IMG/VR virus record: IMGVR_UViG_3300025314_000477
Location: 1 to 20,421 of that record
From: a virus
Reading direction: 5' to 3' (one strand)
Length of the DNA: 20,421 nucleotides
Part shown: positions 14,102 through 20,421 of the stretch, piece by piece
Layout of the letters: the number at the start of each line of letters is the position of its first letter
Numbering within the stretch: position 1 is the first letter of the stretch
The notes under the pieces: model-generated
The model's database searches: none
Told to the model about the DNA's origin: nothing
Seen by the model: only the letters and a program-made list of their open reading frames with translations
Position numbers and translations under genes: made by a program

Positions 14102-15188
14102 TATACCGTATTCTAAACCATCAATATGTGGCAAGGAAGCCGACTTTGTAACTGATGCTATACAATCAACGTGGTTGTCTGGTGGCAAGTATCTTGGACA
14201 ACTAGAGAAGTGGTTCTCTGACAAACTACAAAGCAAGCATACGTTACTCGTGTCGAATGGTACTACTGCTCTGCAACTAGCATACATGGGTTTGGGCATT
14301 GGTGTAGGAGATGAGGTAATAGTACCTGGTTTTGCTTTCATGGCGGCTGGTAATCTATTGAACCATATCGGAGCAACACCTGTGTTTGCTGATGTTGACC
14401 CTCATACTTGGTGTATGGGTGTTATAGACATCGAGAAGAAGATAACTGACAAGACTAAAGCAATTGTGGTTATTCATACTTATGGCAATGTGTGCGATAT
14501 GGATGATATAATGACTTTAGCTAATTCAAAAGGTATTCCTGTAATCGAAGATGGTGCAGAAGCTTTATTCTCTAGATATAACGGAAAATATTGTGGTACA
14601 ATCGGAACAATCGGAACTTTTAGTATGCACGCCACTAAGACTATCACAACTGGTGAGGGTGGCTTCGTATTGTGTGATGATGATACTGTTTCTGAGTTAA
14701 TGTCTACTATCAGAAGTCATGGTTTACCTAATCGTGGTAGTTATAATCATGTATTGGCGGGTCATAACTTTAGGATGACTAATTTGCAAGCGGCTTTTGG
14801 TTGTGCTCAAGTAGAGAATGCTGATTGGGTTATTACTGAAAGACAGAGAGTCTACGACACATACAAGAAACTTCTTACTAATCAGGAAGGAATTACTTTA
14901 CAGGCAATGACTACTGGTGTTGACCCAGTATTGTGGGTTGTGGCAATAAAACTTGATAAGAATAATTTCCCTCAAGGCAGAGATGGCGTGGTAGGACAAA
15001 TGAATACTGATGGTATAGAAACTAGACCTGGGTTTGTTCCGTCCAGTAGACTAGGATACTTCAAATCACACTCAGTTCCAAATTCTGAGGTTCTTGGAGA
15101 AACGGTGATGAGTTTACCAACCTACCCATTCTTGAAGGATGACGAGATTTCTCTGATTTGTGAGAGACTTATTTCGGTGAGGAGTTAG
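14094..15188 (+). CDS. DegT/DnrJ/EryC1 sugar aminotransferase, probable GDP-perosamine synthase
   Basis: A PLP-dependent aminotransferase of 364 residues. Family features: Trp-Leu-Ser-Gly-Gly-Lys-Tyr near the N-terminus; Val-Ser-Asn-Gly-Thr-Thr-Ala-Leu; Ile-Glu-Asp-Gly-Ala-Glu-Ala (Asp that contacts the PLP ring); Lys182 as Schiff-base lysine in His-Ala-Thr-Lys-Thr-Ile-Thr-Thr-Gly-Glu-Gly-Gly; and Asn-Phe-Arg-Met-Thr-Asn-Leu-Gln-Ala-Ala. The Ile-Thr-Thr-Gly-Glu-Gly-Gly and Asn-His-Val-Leu-Ala-Gly-His-Asn-Phe-Arg segments most resemble GDP-perosamine synthases, which aminate GDP-4-keto-6-deoxymannose at C4 with glutamate. Gmd, in the same cassette, makes exactly that substrate. An odd point is Met in place of the usual Phe/Tyr just before the His-Ala-Thr-Lys segment. 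Other 4-keto or 3-keto sugar substrates remain possible. Confidence 0.87.
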   Translation: MTNIPYSKPSICGKEADFVTDAIQSTWLSGGKYLGQLEKWFSDKLQSKHTLLVSNGTTALQLAYMGLGIGVGDEVIVPGFAFMAAGNLLNHIGATPVFADVDPHTWCMGVIDIEKKITDKTKAIVVIHTYGNVCDMDDIMTLANSKGIPVIEDGAEALFSRYNGKYCGTIGTIGTFSMHATKTITTGEGGFVLCDDDTVSELMSTIRSHGLPNRGSYNHVLAGHNFRMTNLQAAFGCAQVENADWVITERQRVYDTYKKLLTNQEGITLQAMTTGVDPVLWVVAIKLDKNNFPQGRDGVVGQMNTDGIETRPGFVPSSRLGYFKSHSVPNSEVLGETVMSLPTYPFLKDDEISLICERLISVRS

Positions 15189-15190
15189 TA

Positions 15191-16450
15191 ATGAGATTTA
15201 GTAAAATATGCAGGATAGCGGGTGATGAGTTAGTTCCTCTATTCTCTTTGGGTGATTTGTATGTGTCTGATTTCATTCCTGCTAATGAACAACCATCAAA
15301 ACCAAAGTATGAGATAAAACTTATGCTATCACGTAAATCTGGATTGGTTCAACTTGAAAAAGCTCCACCTCTAGATATGATGTATGGTGAATATTGGTAC
15401 AGGTCTGGAATCAGTAATACCATGAGAGCAGAATTGAAAGATATTGCCGAATCGTGTGTGGATGCTATTAGACCCAAAGATGGTGATGTGTTCTTGGATA
15501 TTGCTAGTAACGATGGTACTCTTCTAAGTAATGTTCCATCTAACCTTATCAAGATTGGTATTGACCCTGTTGACGAGTCGTTTCAGGCGGACGCTAGAAA
15601 ATATGCCGATGATGCCATACAAAATTACTTCACCGCAGATGTCTACAAAAAAGGACGTTACGGTAGCAAAAAAGCCAAGATAATTACTACAATTGCTATG
15701 TTTTACGACCTAGAAGATTCAGCCTCATTCTTGGACGACATAAATGATATTATGGATGATGATGGTCTGTTTGTACTTCAACTTAGTTATACCCCCTTGA
15801 TGCTACAGCAATTAGCCTTTGACAACTTATGTCACGAACATGTGTGCTACTACTCATTGTCTTCATTGAAGTACCTACTTGACAGAAAGGATATGAAGAT
15901 TGTTGATTGTCAGTTGAATGATGTCAACGGTGGTAGTTTCCGAATCTATATTATGAAGAACAAAGGAGACATCACCAAGTTTAAGACACACCCATACAGA
16001 GATGTGGCTAAGTTCAGGGTTGAGTCTATCCTTGAGTATGAACGCAAACTGAAGTTAAACGAACCAGAAGTTTACCTTGATTTCTACAAGAAAGTATGTG
16101 AACTGAAGAAACAAACAGTAGAGTTCATCAGAAATGAGAAAGCAAAAGGCAAAACTATTTGGGGTTACGGTGCTTCAACCAAAGGTAATACTCTTCTTCA
16201 GTGGTACGGACTAGATAACACAGTCATAGATGCCATTGCGGAGCGGTCTACTTTTAAGTTTGGTCTAAAGACAGTTGGTAGTAACATACCGATAGTGTCA
16301 GAAGAAGAGATGAGGAAGGCAAAACCAGACTACTTACTTGTTCTACCTTGGCACTTTGTGAAAGAGTTTAGACAGAGGGAGAATGATTACTTGAGTCATG
16401 GTGGTAAGTTCATTATTCCTTGTCCTACTTTCTATACGTTGGGGGCTTAA
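15191..16450 (+). CDS. sugar C-methyltransferase-like SAM enzyme (TylC3/NovU type)
   Basis: A 419-residue protein with the three-part layout of deoxysugar C-methyltransferases. Residues 1-45 correspond to the N-terminal zinc domain, but only Cys7 is left of the usual Cys pair (Cys-Arg-Ile-Ala-Gly instead of Cys-x-x-Cys-Gly), so zinc binding is doubtful. Residues 75-260 are the SAM domain: Leu-Asp103-Ile-Ala-Ser-Asn-Asp-Gly-Thr as motif I, Tyr-Arg-Ser-Gly near residue 70, and Cys-His-Glu216-His217 matching the catalytic Glu-His of the family. The C-terminal part has Trp-Gly-Tyr-Gly-Ala-Ser-Thr-Lys-Gly-Asn. Known members methylate C3 (or C5) of a 4-keto sugar nucleotide; here GDP-4-keto-6-deoxymannose is a reasonable substrate. 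GAGGAG lies six bases before the ATG, three bases after the aminotransferase. Confidence 0.85.
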   Translation: MRFSKICRIAGDELVPLFSLGDLYVSDFIPANEQPSKPKYEIKLMLSRKSGLVQLEKAPPLDMMYGEYWYRSGISNTMRAELKDIAESCVDAIRPKDGDVFLDIASNDGTLLSNVPSNLIKIGIDPVDESFQADARKYADDAIQNYFTADVYKKGRYGSKKAKIITTIAMFYDLEDSASFLDDINDIMDDDGLFVLQLSYTPLMLQQLAFDNLCHEHVCYYSLSSLKYLLDRKDMKIVDCQLNDVNGGSFRIYIMKNKGDITKFKTHPYRDVAKFRVESILEYERKLKLNEPEVYLDFYKKVCELKKQTVEFIRNEKAKGKTIWGYGASTKGNTLLQWYGLDNTVIDAIAERSTFKFGLKTVGSNIPIVSEEEMRKAKPDYLLVLPWHFVKEFRQRENDYLSHGGKFIIPCPTFYTLGA

Positions 16451-16451
16451 T

Positions 16452-17333
16452 GTGGGTAACGTAGTATTCTATAATCACTATGGTAATGGCGACCTGTTCA
16501 TATCTAGAGAGTTTATTAGGGACATTATGAGTATTATCCCTGCTGACAACTACTACTACGCTCACGCAAAGAATCCTAGAATGTTTGCAGACATACCTAA
16601 ACTACAACATACCAAGATTACTGATAATTGCATAATGAGAAGTCGTTGTGGGTTGTCTGGCAGTGACATTTACATCAATACGTGGTTGGGTGTTGATTCT
16701 ACATTCGTTACTAGAGCAAATTCATGCAGTATATTAAATGCGTATAAGATGTTTAGCTTAATACTAGCAACGCTTGGTTACAAACCACTTTCAAAACCGC
16801 TAGACGCATATCTACCATCAGTGGACTATACTGCATTTGACATAACCCCAGTTGATGAGTTCTTGAAGTCTGTAACCAGTAAGTTAGTATTGGTGGCTAA
16901 TTGTAATGCACAATCTGGTCAGGCAGAGAACTTCGATATGACAAGTGTTATACAAAGATTGTGCGACAATTATCATAATACTATCTTTATGGTAACTGAC
17001 CCAGTTAAGGTTGATGCACCGAATTACATAACTACTGGTGAGATTACAAAGAGTAAAGATGGATTTGACTTGAACGAAATATCATACCTCAGCAGGTTTG
17101 CTGATTTGTTCATTGGCAGAAGTTCTGGTGCTCAAATATTTACTATGACCAGAGATAATTACATGAATCCTGATAAAACATTCCTATCATTTACTAAGAT
17201 GGTGGAAAGTGCTCATATTGTTTGGCAAGCACCAGTAATAAAAGCCAAAGTATATTGGAGTAATGCTACTAATGAGACTGATGTTTACAATTATACGTGT
17301 AAGGTTATAAACGAAAGGAGAGGAAATGAGTAA
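16452..17333 (+). CDS. putative glycosyltransferase, GT-B / GT9-like
   Basis: A 293-residue protein whose family I recognise only loosely. The N-terminal Val-Val-Phe-Tyr-Asn-His-Tyr-Gly-Asn-Gly-Asp-Leu-Phe resembles the first nucleotide-fold strand and loop of glycosyltransferase-9-like proteins. The second half has two more Rossmann-like strands (Leu-Val-Leu-Val-Ala-Asn-Cys; Thr-Ile-Phe-Met-Val-Thr-Asp) and ends in Ala-Asp-Leu-Phe-Ile-Gly-Arg-Ser-Ser-Gly-Ala-Gln, similar to the donor-site loop of heptosyltransferase-like enzymes. The start is taken as GTG 16452, behind a GGGGG run, because the frame reads upstream only into the previous gene. The previous TAA lies at 16448-16450. It overlaps the next gene by eight bases. 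Non-catalytic GT-B-like protein is possible. Confidence 0.6.
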   Translation: MGNVVFYNHYGNGDLFISREFIRDIMSIIPADNYYYAHAKNPRMFADIPKLQHTKITDNCIMRSRCGLSGSDIYINTWLGVDSTFVTRANSCSILNAYKMFSLILATLGYKPLSKPLDAYLPSVDYTAFDITPVDEFLKSVTSKLVLVANCNAQSGQAENFDMTSVIQRLCDNYHNTIFMVTDPVKVDAPNYITTGEITKSKDGFDLNEISYLSRFADLFIGRSSGAQIFTMTRDNYMNPDKTFLSFTKMVESAHIVWQAPVIKAKVYWSNATNETDVYNYTCKVINERRGNE

Positions 17334-18249
17334 AACATTGATTGGAATAGTTAGTTTTGGCAACCTTCCATTCACCAAACTAACAATAGAAGAAATAGAA
17401 AGGACGACTACCAAACCGATTGAGTTTTTTATCGTAGTTGGTAAGCCAGGTGATGTGGATACGGAGAAGTATCTTGTGGACAGAAAGATACCTCATGTGG
17501 TTCACAAAGATAATTATGGTTTTCCATACTCTCTTAACGACATATACGACAGGGCGTTCAAGAATAGTGATTATGACAATCTCATAATTGCTGGTAATGA
17601 TGTCATAGCATATCCTACTACCATTGATGCACTTATTGAGACTGCTGATACGACCAAATATGGCTGGATTTCAGCTTGTCAATACGATGTAAAATCTTTG
17701 GTTAGGGACTATCCTGATACAGCACGGTATTTTGATGTCAACAGGAACTATGCTTTTAAGGACTTCAATACCAGACCTTGGGATGCGTTCAAAGGTTTTG
17801 ACCAACCAAAGACACCTGCTCAACCTGGACTAAGCGATATACACAACTTGGCACTATATAAGAAGGTAGTGTATGATGTGATTGGCTTGGTTGATGTTGG
17901 GTTCTATCCAGCGTACTACTCAGATAATGACTATGCTAGAAGAGGTGTTAATGCTGGATTAGCAGATATATCATGTACTCTTTCAGGTGCGTACTATTTC
18001 CATTTTTGGAGTAGGACAATTCATCAGGGTAGCGGTGGTTCTAATGGTCAATTCTTTAACAACAATAGAATGTACTACATTCTAAAGTGGGGTGGAGATT
18101 TTGGTAGTGAGCGGTTCAAAGTACCATTTGGTGGTAATAAATTTACACTACCTAAGAGCGATATAGTTCTAAATGCTGATATAAAGATTAGTTCTAGAGA
18201 AAACGAACTGCAAGTAATAGACTTTTGGCGTAAGCCATTTGGAGGATAA
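17326..18249 (+). CDS. family 2-like (GT-A) glycosyltransferase
   Basis: A 307-residue protein with the GT-A pattern of family 2 glycosyltransferases. It starts Leu-Ile-Gly-Ile-Val-Ser-Phe-Gly-Asn-Leu with a helix, then strand Phe-Phe-Ile-Val-Val-Gly. The metal/nucleotide site is Leu-Ile-Ile-Ala-Gly-Asn91-Asp92-Val, where Asn-Asp-Val replaces the more usual Asp-x-Asp. The acceptor-side Ser199-Asp200-Asn-Asp202-Tyr-Ala-Arg-Arg matches the conserved acidic segment with the catalytic base, followed by His-Phe-Trp-Ser-Arg-Thr-Ile-His. An AGGAGAGG site fixes the ATG. The start overlaps the previous gene, and the stop is one base before the ATG of the head-assembly gene. It most likely extends the glycan begun by the other transferases. 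Donor and acceptor cannot be told. Confidence 0.78.
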   Translation: MSKTLIGIVSFGNLPFTKLTIEEIERTTTKPIEFFIVVGKPGDVDTEKYLVDRKIPHVVHKDNYGFPYSLNDIYDRAFKNSDYDNLIIAGNDVIAYPTTIDALIETADTTKYGWISACQYDVKSLVRDYPDTARYFDVNRNYAFKDFNTRPWDAFKGFDQPKTPAQPGLSDIHNLALYKKVVYDVIGLVDVGFYPAYYSDNDYARRGVNAGLADISCTLSGAYYFHFWSRTIHQGSGGSNGQFFNNNRMYYILKWGGDFGSERFKVPFGGNKFTLPKSDIVLNADIKISSRENELQVIDFWRKPFGG

Positions 18250-18253
18250 CATG
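18241..18253 (+). promoter_or_regulatory. ribosome binding site deciding the 18251 start
   Basis: GGAGG at 18241-18245 lies five bases before ATG 18251. An in-frame ATG at 18239 lies within the preceding gene and has no site, so the shorter protein beginning Met-Pro-Tyr-Gly-Ile-Asn is chosen. Confidence 0.7.
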
Positions 18254-18733
18254 CCTTATGGAATTAATAACGAAACACCAGAAATGACCAAGTGGATGGA
18301 GAACTGCGTTGGTTCTATCACTGGTACTAATAGCAGGACTGGTAAACCCTACAAAGAGGGTGAGAAAATTGCTATTTGTAAGTGGAATCTAAAGAAGCAT
18401 GGTATGAAGAAAGAGTCTTCAAGTGAACTGAGTATGCGTGAGGAACTTTGGGACTTAGAGAAGAAGATTCGTGACGCTATTGTAGGTCCATCTAAAGAAG
18501 TAGTTGCTCCGTCAAGTGGTCCTTGGGTTGCGGACATCTTTGATGACTATGTGATAGTGGAGAGTGGTTCTAAGTTATACAAAGTACCTTACACAATGGA
18601 AGGTGATGCTGTTACCGTTGACTGGGCGAAAGCAACTGTGGTAGAGCGTAAGACAGTTTACGAACCTGCTGGTAGTGAAAAGAAGACATCCACAACTAGA
18701 ATTGTAACCTACGGCGGACGTACACTAAGTTAA
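18251..18733 (+). CDS. putative head-morphogenesis protein related to prohead protease accessory domains
   Basis: A 160-residue protein that looks like a virion-assembly protein and not a sugar enzyme. The N-terminal part (Lys-Trp-Met-Glu-Asn-Cys-Val, then Lys-Ile-Ala-Ile-Cys-Lys-Trp-Asn-Leu-Lys-Lys-His) resembles a short domain often found beside or fused to phage prohead proteases. The middle is charged and flexible. Residues 90-140 (Asp-Asp-Tyr-Val-Ile-Val-Glu-Ser-Gly-Ser-Lys-Leu-Tyr-Lys-Val-Pro-Tyr-Thr, then Trp-Ala-Lys-Ala-Thr-Val-Val-Glu) resemble a small beta-domain also seen in Mu-like and related head proteins. These are recollected patterns, not a search result. It sits between two glycosyltransferase genes, 1.2 kb before the protease gene, as if sugar genes had been inserted around it. 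Confidence 0.5.
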   Translation: MPYGINNETPEMTKWMENCVGSITGTNSRTGKPYKEGEKIAICKWNLKKHGMKKESSSELSMREELWDLEKKIRDAIVGPSKEVVAPSSGPWVADIFDDYVIVESGSKLYKVPYTMEGDAVTVDWAKATVVERKTVYEPAGSEKKTSTTRIVTYGGRTLS

Positions 18734-18743
18734 AGGAGAGGAA

Positions 18744-19883
18744 ATGAAGGTTCTATGGGTCGGAGATGCTGTAATACAATCTGGATTCAGCACAGTAACT
18801 CATAATGTCTGTGATGAACTAACTAAGATGTGTGACATAACCGTATTCGGCATCGGTTATGATGGAAGGGTCAGGAACAAATTACCGTACTACGTATATC
18901 CTGCGGCTGATAAGTTCGATTTGTATTCGTTTGCTAACGTACCAAAGGTAATTGAAACTGATGGTGCTGATGCTGTTGTCGTTTTCAACGATTTACCAGT
19001 TGTTATGGAGTATATAAAACACATACGTCAATCATATCCTAAATTGGCAATTGTACCATTGTTTCCTATAAACATGTTACCTCTTGATTACAAAATGGTA
19101 TCTGTGCTATTACATTATGACATACCACAAGTATTGACTTACACTGAATTCTCTAAGAAACAGGTAAATAATATTATACCGAGTATTGGTGTCGAAGCCA
19201 TTTATCATGGTGTTGATAAAAAAGTCTTTACGCTTGATGCTGATTGTAAGAAGACTACAGGATTAAAAGATTACTTTGTGGCGGGTTATATTGGTTCAAA
19301 CACAAGCAGGAAGAGACTAGATTTGCTGTTGGAAGGTTTTTCAAAGTTTGCCAAAAACAAAACTGATGTTCGGTGCTTAATACATACCAATGATATTACG
19401 AGATGTTATCCAATACCTGATATTGCTGACTACTATGGCGTTAAGGACAGAGTAATACTCAGTTCTGGTTATGCTCCTAATGATAAACTTAGAATGTTAT
19501 ACAGTCTTATGGATGTAAACGTTAATACGTCTCTAGGAGAAGGTTTTGGGTTACCTTTGATTGAGGGAGCATCGTGTGGTGTTCCAGTGTTATGTCCAGA
19601 GCATGGAAACTTGGTTGATATTTGGTCAAGTGGAGCAGATTTTATTAAAATTGCTAAAGATGAGTTTGTTCCTAACAGTAACAATCTTGGTGCGGTTATT
19701 GATACTGATGACATGGCAGTTAAACTAGAAAAATTGTACATAGACCGCAATTATTTGAAAACTCAGGGTACTAATGCTCTTAATAGGAGCAACGAACCCT
19801 TGTTTGATTGGATGATAGTATCGAGTAAGGTGTATAGTTCCCTAGTTTTGTCTACCAAGACCCGAATGAACATCATAGTTTAA
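18744..19883 (+). CDS. family 4 glycosyltransferase (GT-B)
   Basis: A 379-residue retaining glycosyltransferase of family GT4. The N-terminal domain opens Lys-Val-Leu-Trp-Val-Gly-Asp-Ala and has the acceptor-side loop Ser-Gly-Phe-Ser-Thr-Val. The interdomain region ends Tyr-His-Gly-Val-Asp, typical of the family. The C-terminal domain begins Phe-Val-Ala-Gly-Tyr-Ile-Gly-Ser-Asn-Thr-Ser-Arg-Lys-Arg, with the Arg/Lys that bind the donor phosphates. The Glu266-x7-Glu274 motif (Glu-Gly-Phe-Gly-Leu-Pro-Leu-Ile-Glu) and Cys-Gly-Val-Pro-Val follow. A strong AGGAGAGG site precedes the ATG. It is the last gene before the promoter region at 19884 and hence probably the last sugar gene. Donor is probably GDP- or UDP-sugar; not determinable from sequence. 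Confidence 0.92.
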   Translation: MKVLWVGDAVIQSGFSTVTHNVCDELTKMCDITVFGIGYDGRVRNKLPYYVYPAADKFDLYSFANVPKVIETDGADAVVVFNDLPVVMEYIKHIRQSYPKLAIVPLFPINMLPLDYKMVSVLLHYDIPQVLTYTEFSKKQVNNIIPSIGVEAIYHGVDKKVFTLDADCKKTTGLKDYFVAGYIGSNTSRKRLDLLLEGFSKFAKNKTDVRCLIHTNDITRCYPIPDIADYYGVKDRVILSSGYAPNDKLRMLYSLMDVNVNTSLGEGFGLPLIEGASCGVPVLCPEHGNLVDIWSSGADFIKIAKDEFVPNSNNLGAVIDTDDMAVKLEKLYIDRNYLKTQGTNALNRSNEPLFDWMIVSSKVYSSLVLSTKTRMNIIV

Positions 19884-19890
19884 CCCAAAA

Positions 19891-19925
19891 AATATCAAAA
19901 ACTACCAAAATAATGATTTGATATT
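19891..19925. repeat. 9-bp perfect inverted repeat overlapping the -35 box
   Basis: AATATCAAA at 19891-19899 and TTTGATATT at 19917-19925 are exact reverse complements, 17 bases apart. The right arm covers the -35 hexamer (19918-19923). It could be an operator for a repressor, or a stem ending the upstream transcript. The stem is AT-rich and lacks a U-tract, so an intrinsic terminator is unlikely. Confidence 0.55.
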
Positions 19926-19946
19926 GCCATAACTTGTTAGTATAAT
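19918..19946 (+). promoter_or_regulatory. sigma70-type promoter for the prohead protease / capsid genes
   Basis: TTGATA at 19918-19923, a 17-base spacer, and consensus TATAAT at 19941-19946. There is no extended -10. Expected transcription start is about 19952-19954, so the message would begin at the hairpin 19952-19971. It lies in the only sizeable gap in the second half of the window, right before the prohead protease. Confidence 0.8.
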
Positions 19947-19951
19947 AGTAG

Positions 19952-19971
19952 AGGGATATATACGTATCCCT
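19952..19971 (+). promoter_or_regulatory. hairpin at the predicted 5' end of the protease mRNA
   Basis: AGGGATA (19952-19958) and TATCCCT (19965-19971) form a perfect 7-bp stem with a six-base loop. The stem begins at the predicted transcription start and ends one base before the ribosome site AGAGG (19973-19977). Such 5'-terminal hairpins are known to protect phage and bacterial mRNAs from decay; a protein-binding operator is the alternative. Confidence 0.6.
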
Positions 19972-19981
19972 AAGAGGTTCA

Positions 19982-20421
19982 ATGCTTATGGAAAAAAGAG
20001 CAGATTTCACAATTAACTTAAAGTTCATGGAAGATAAAGACCTTGCTCTTGCGGGCGTTGAGGGATACAAGAACCCTCTGTTGACGTGGGTGAAGTTCGT
20101 TTTTACTGACGATAAACCAAATGCAAATAAGCAAGGAATTGGTCAAGATGAGTTCTCAAATCTTATAAAGTCAATGGCTTATATGCCTATCAAGGCTAAT
20201 TATAGTGCTGATTCTGGTGTTGAGGGTCATGCGGATGCCGCAATCATCGGTGTGATAAAACAAGGACAACAGGAAGCAAATAAGATTATGGCTATTGGTG
20301 CTTTATTCAATGACGAACACCCCGAAGTTATTGAATTCTTCAAGAAAGAACTAGCCGAAGGTCGTGAAGTTGGTTTTTCGTGGGAGATTAGATACAAGGA
20401 CTCAGAAAACAAAGACGGAGT
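19982..20421 (+). CDS. prohead (capsid maturation) protease, N-terminal part, cut by window edge
   Basis: The first 146 codons of a protein resembling phage prohead serine proteases, which cleave scaffold and capsid proteins during head maturation. Seen: Trp-Val-Lys-Phe-Val-Phe-Thr-Asp-Asp-Lys-Pro-Asn-Ala-Asn-Lys-Gln-Gly-Ile, as in proteases that open with an assigned 'thaw new gene' domain; Met-Pro-Ile-Lys-Ala-Asn; His83 in Glu-Gly-His-Ala-Asp-Ala with Ile-Gly-Val-Ile after it; and Ser133 in Gly-Phe-Ser-Trp-Glu-Ile-Arg-Tyr. His83 and Ser133 fit the His/Ser pair of this protease group. ATG 19982 lies four bases and ATG 19988 ten bases behind AGAGG; both are in frame. It is driven by the promoter at 19918-19946. 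The family assignment rests on pattern memory; a scaffold-protease fusion is possible. Confidence 0.65.
   Translation, partial: MLMEKRADFTINLKFMEDKDLALAGVEGYKNPLLTWVKFVFTDDKPNANKQGIGQDEFSNLIKSMAYMPIKANYSADSGVEGHADAAIIGVIKQGQQEANKIMAIGALFNDEHPEVIEFFKKELAEGREVGFSWEIRYKDSENKDG

Noticed and set aside
19884-19917. Rho-independent terminator after the last glycosyltransferase
   Set aside because: The 9-bp inverted repeat there is AT-rich, has a 17-base loop and no following U-run; a terminator is not convincing.
1-20421. tRNA genes, CRISPR arrays, insertion sequences, integrase or attachment sites
   Set aside because: Looked for in the few non-coding gaps; the gaps are too short and show no such structures, and no transposase or integrase product is encoded.

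Overview
This window is part of the genome of a tailed double-stranded DNA phage (Caudoviricetes). The evidence is a large terminase, a portal protein and the start of a prohead protease, with almost every gene on the + strand, start and stop codons that touch or overlap, and strong Shine-Dalgarno sites of the AGGAGAGG type. The DNA is AT-rich. I see no integrase, tRNA, rRNA, CRISPR array or insertion sequence. The host cannot be named; the sugar chemistry would suit a Gram-negative host, but that is inference.

Layout. (1) 1-1577: small early-type genes, including a free-standing LAGLIDADG homing endonuclease and a Cys/His-rich protein. A consensus sigma70-type promoter lies at 1334-1362. (2) 1567-5271: a ClpP-like serine protease, then a nucleotide-metabolism block (dUTPase, nucleoside 2-deoxyribosyltransferase-like protein, a 49-aa protein, class II ribonucleotide reductase). 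(3) 5291-9300: DNA packaging (zinc-ribbon protein, putative small terminase with its own zinc ribbon, large terminase, portal). (4) 9310-19883: a roughly 10.5-kb glycan cassette. It holds a GDP-fucose-synthase-like reductase, a GDP-mannose mannosyl hydrolase-like Nudix protein, GDP-mannose 4,6-dehydratase, a GNAT acetyltransferase, a small helical protein, a glycosyltransferase split by an apparent frameshift, an FkbM methyltransferase, a GDP-perosamine-synthase-like aminotransferase, a sugar C-methyltransferase and three more (putative) glycosyltransferases. A probable head-assembly gene (18251-18733) sits inside it. (5) 19884-20421: an intergenic control region (9-bp inverted repeat, promoter, hairpin at the predicted 5' end of the mRNA) and the first 146 codons of the prohead protease.

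How it fits together. Gmd would turn host GDP-mannose into GDP-4-keto-6-deoxymannose. The aminotransferase could make GDP-perosamine from it, or the Fcl-like enzyme could make GDP-fucose. The acetyl- and methyltransferases could decorate the sugar and the glycosyltransferases attach it. The cassette lies between portal and protease genes with no promoter seen at its entrance, so it is probably expressed with the virion genes. That makes virion glycosylation, or remodelling of the host surface glycan late in infection, the two leading hypotheses.
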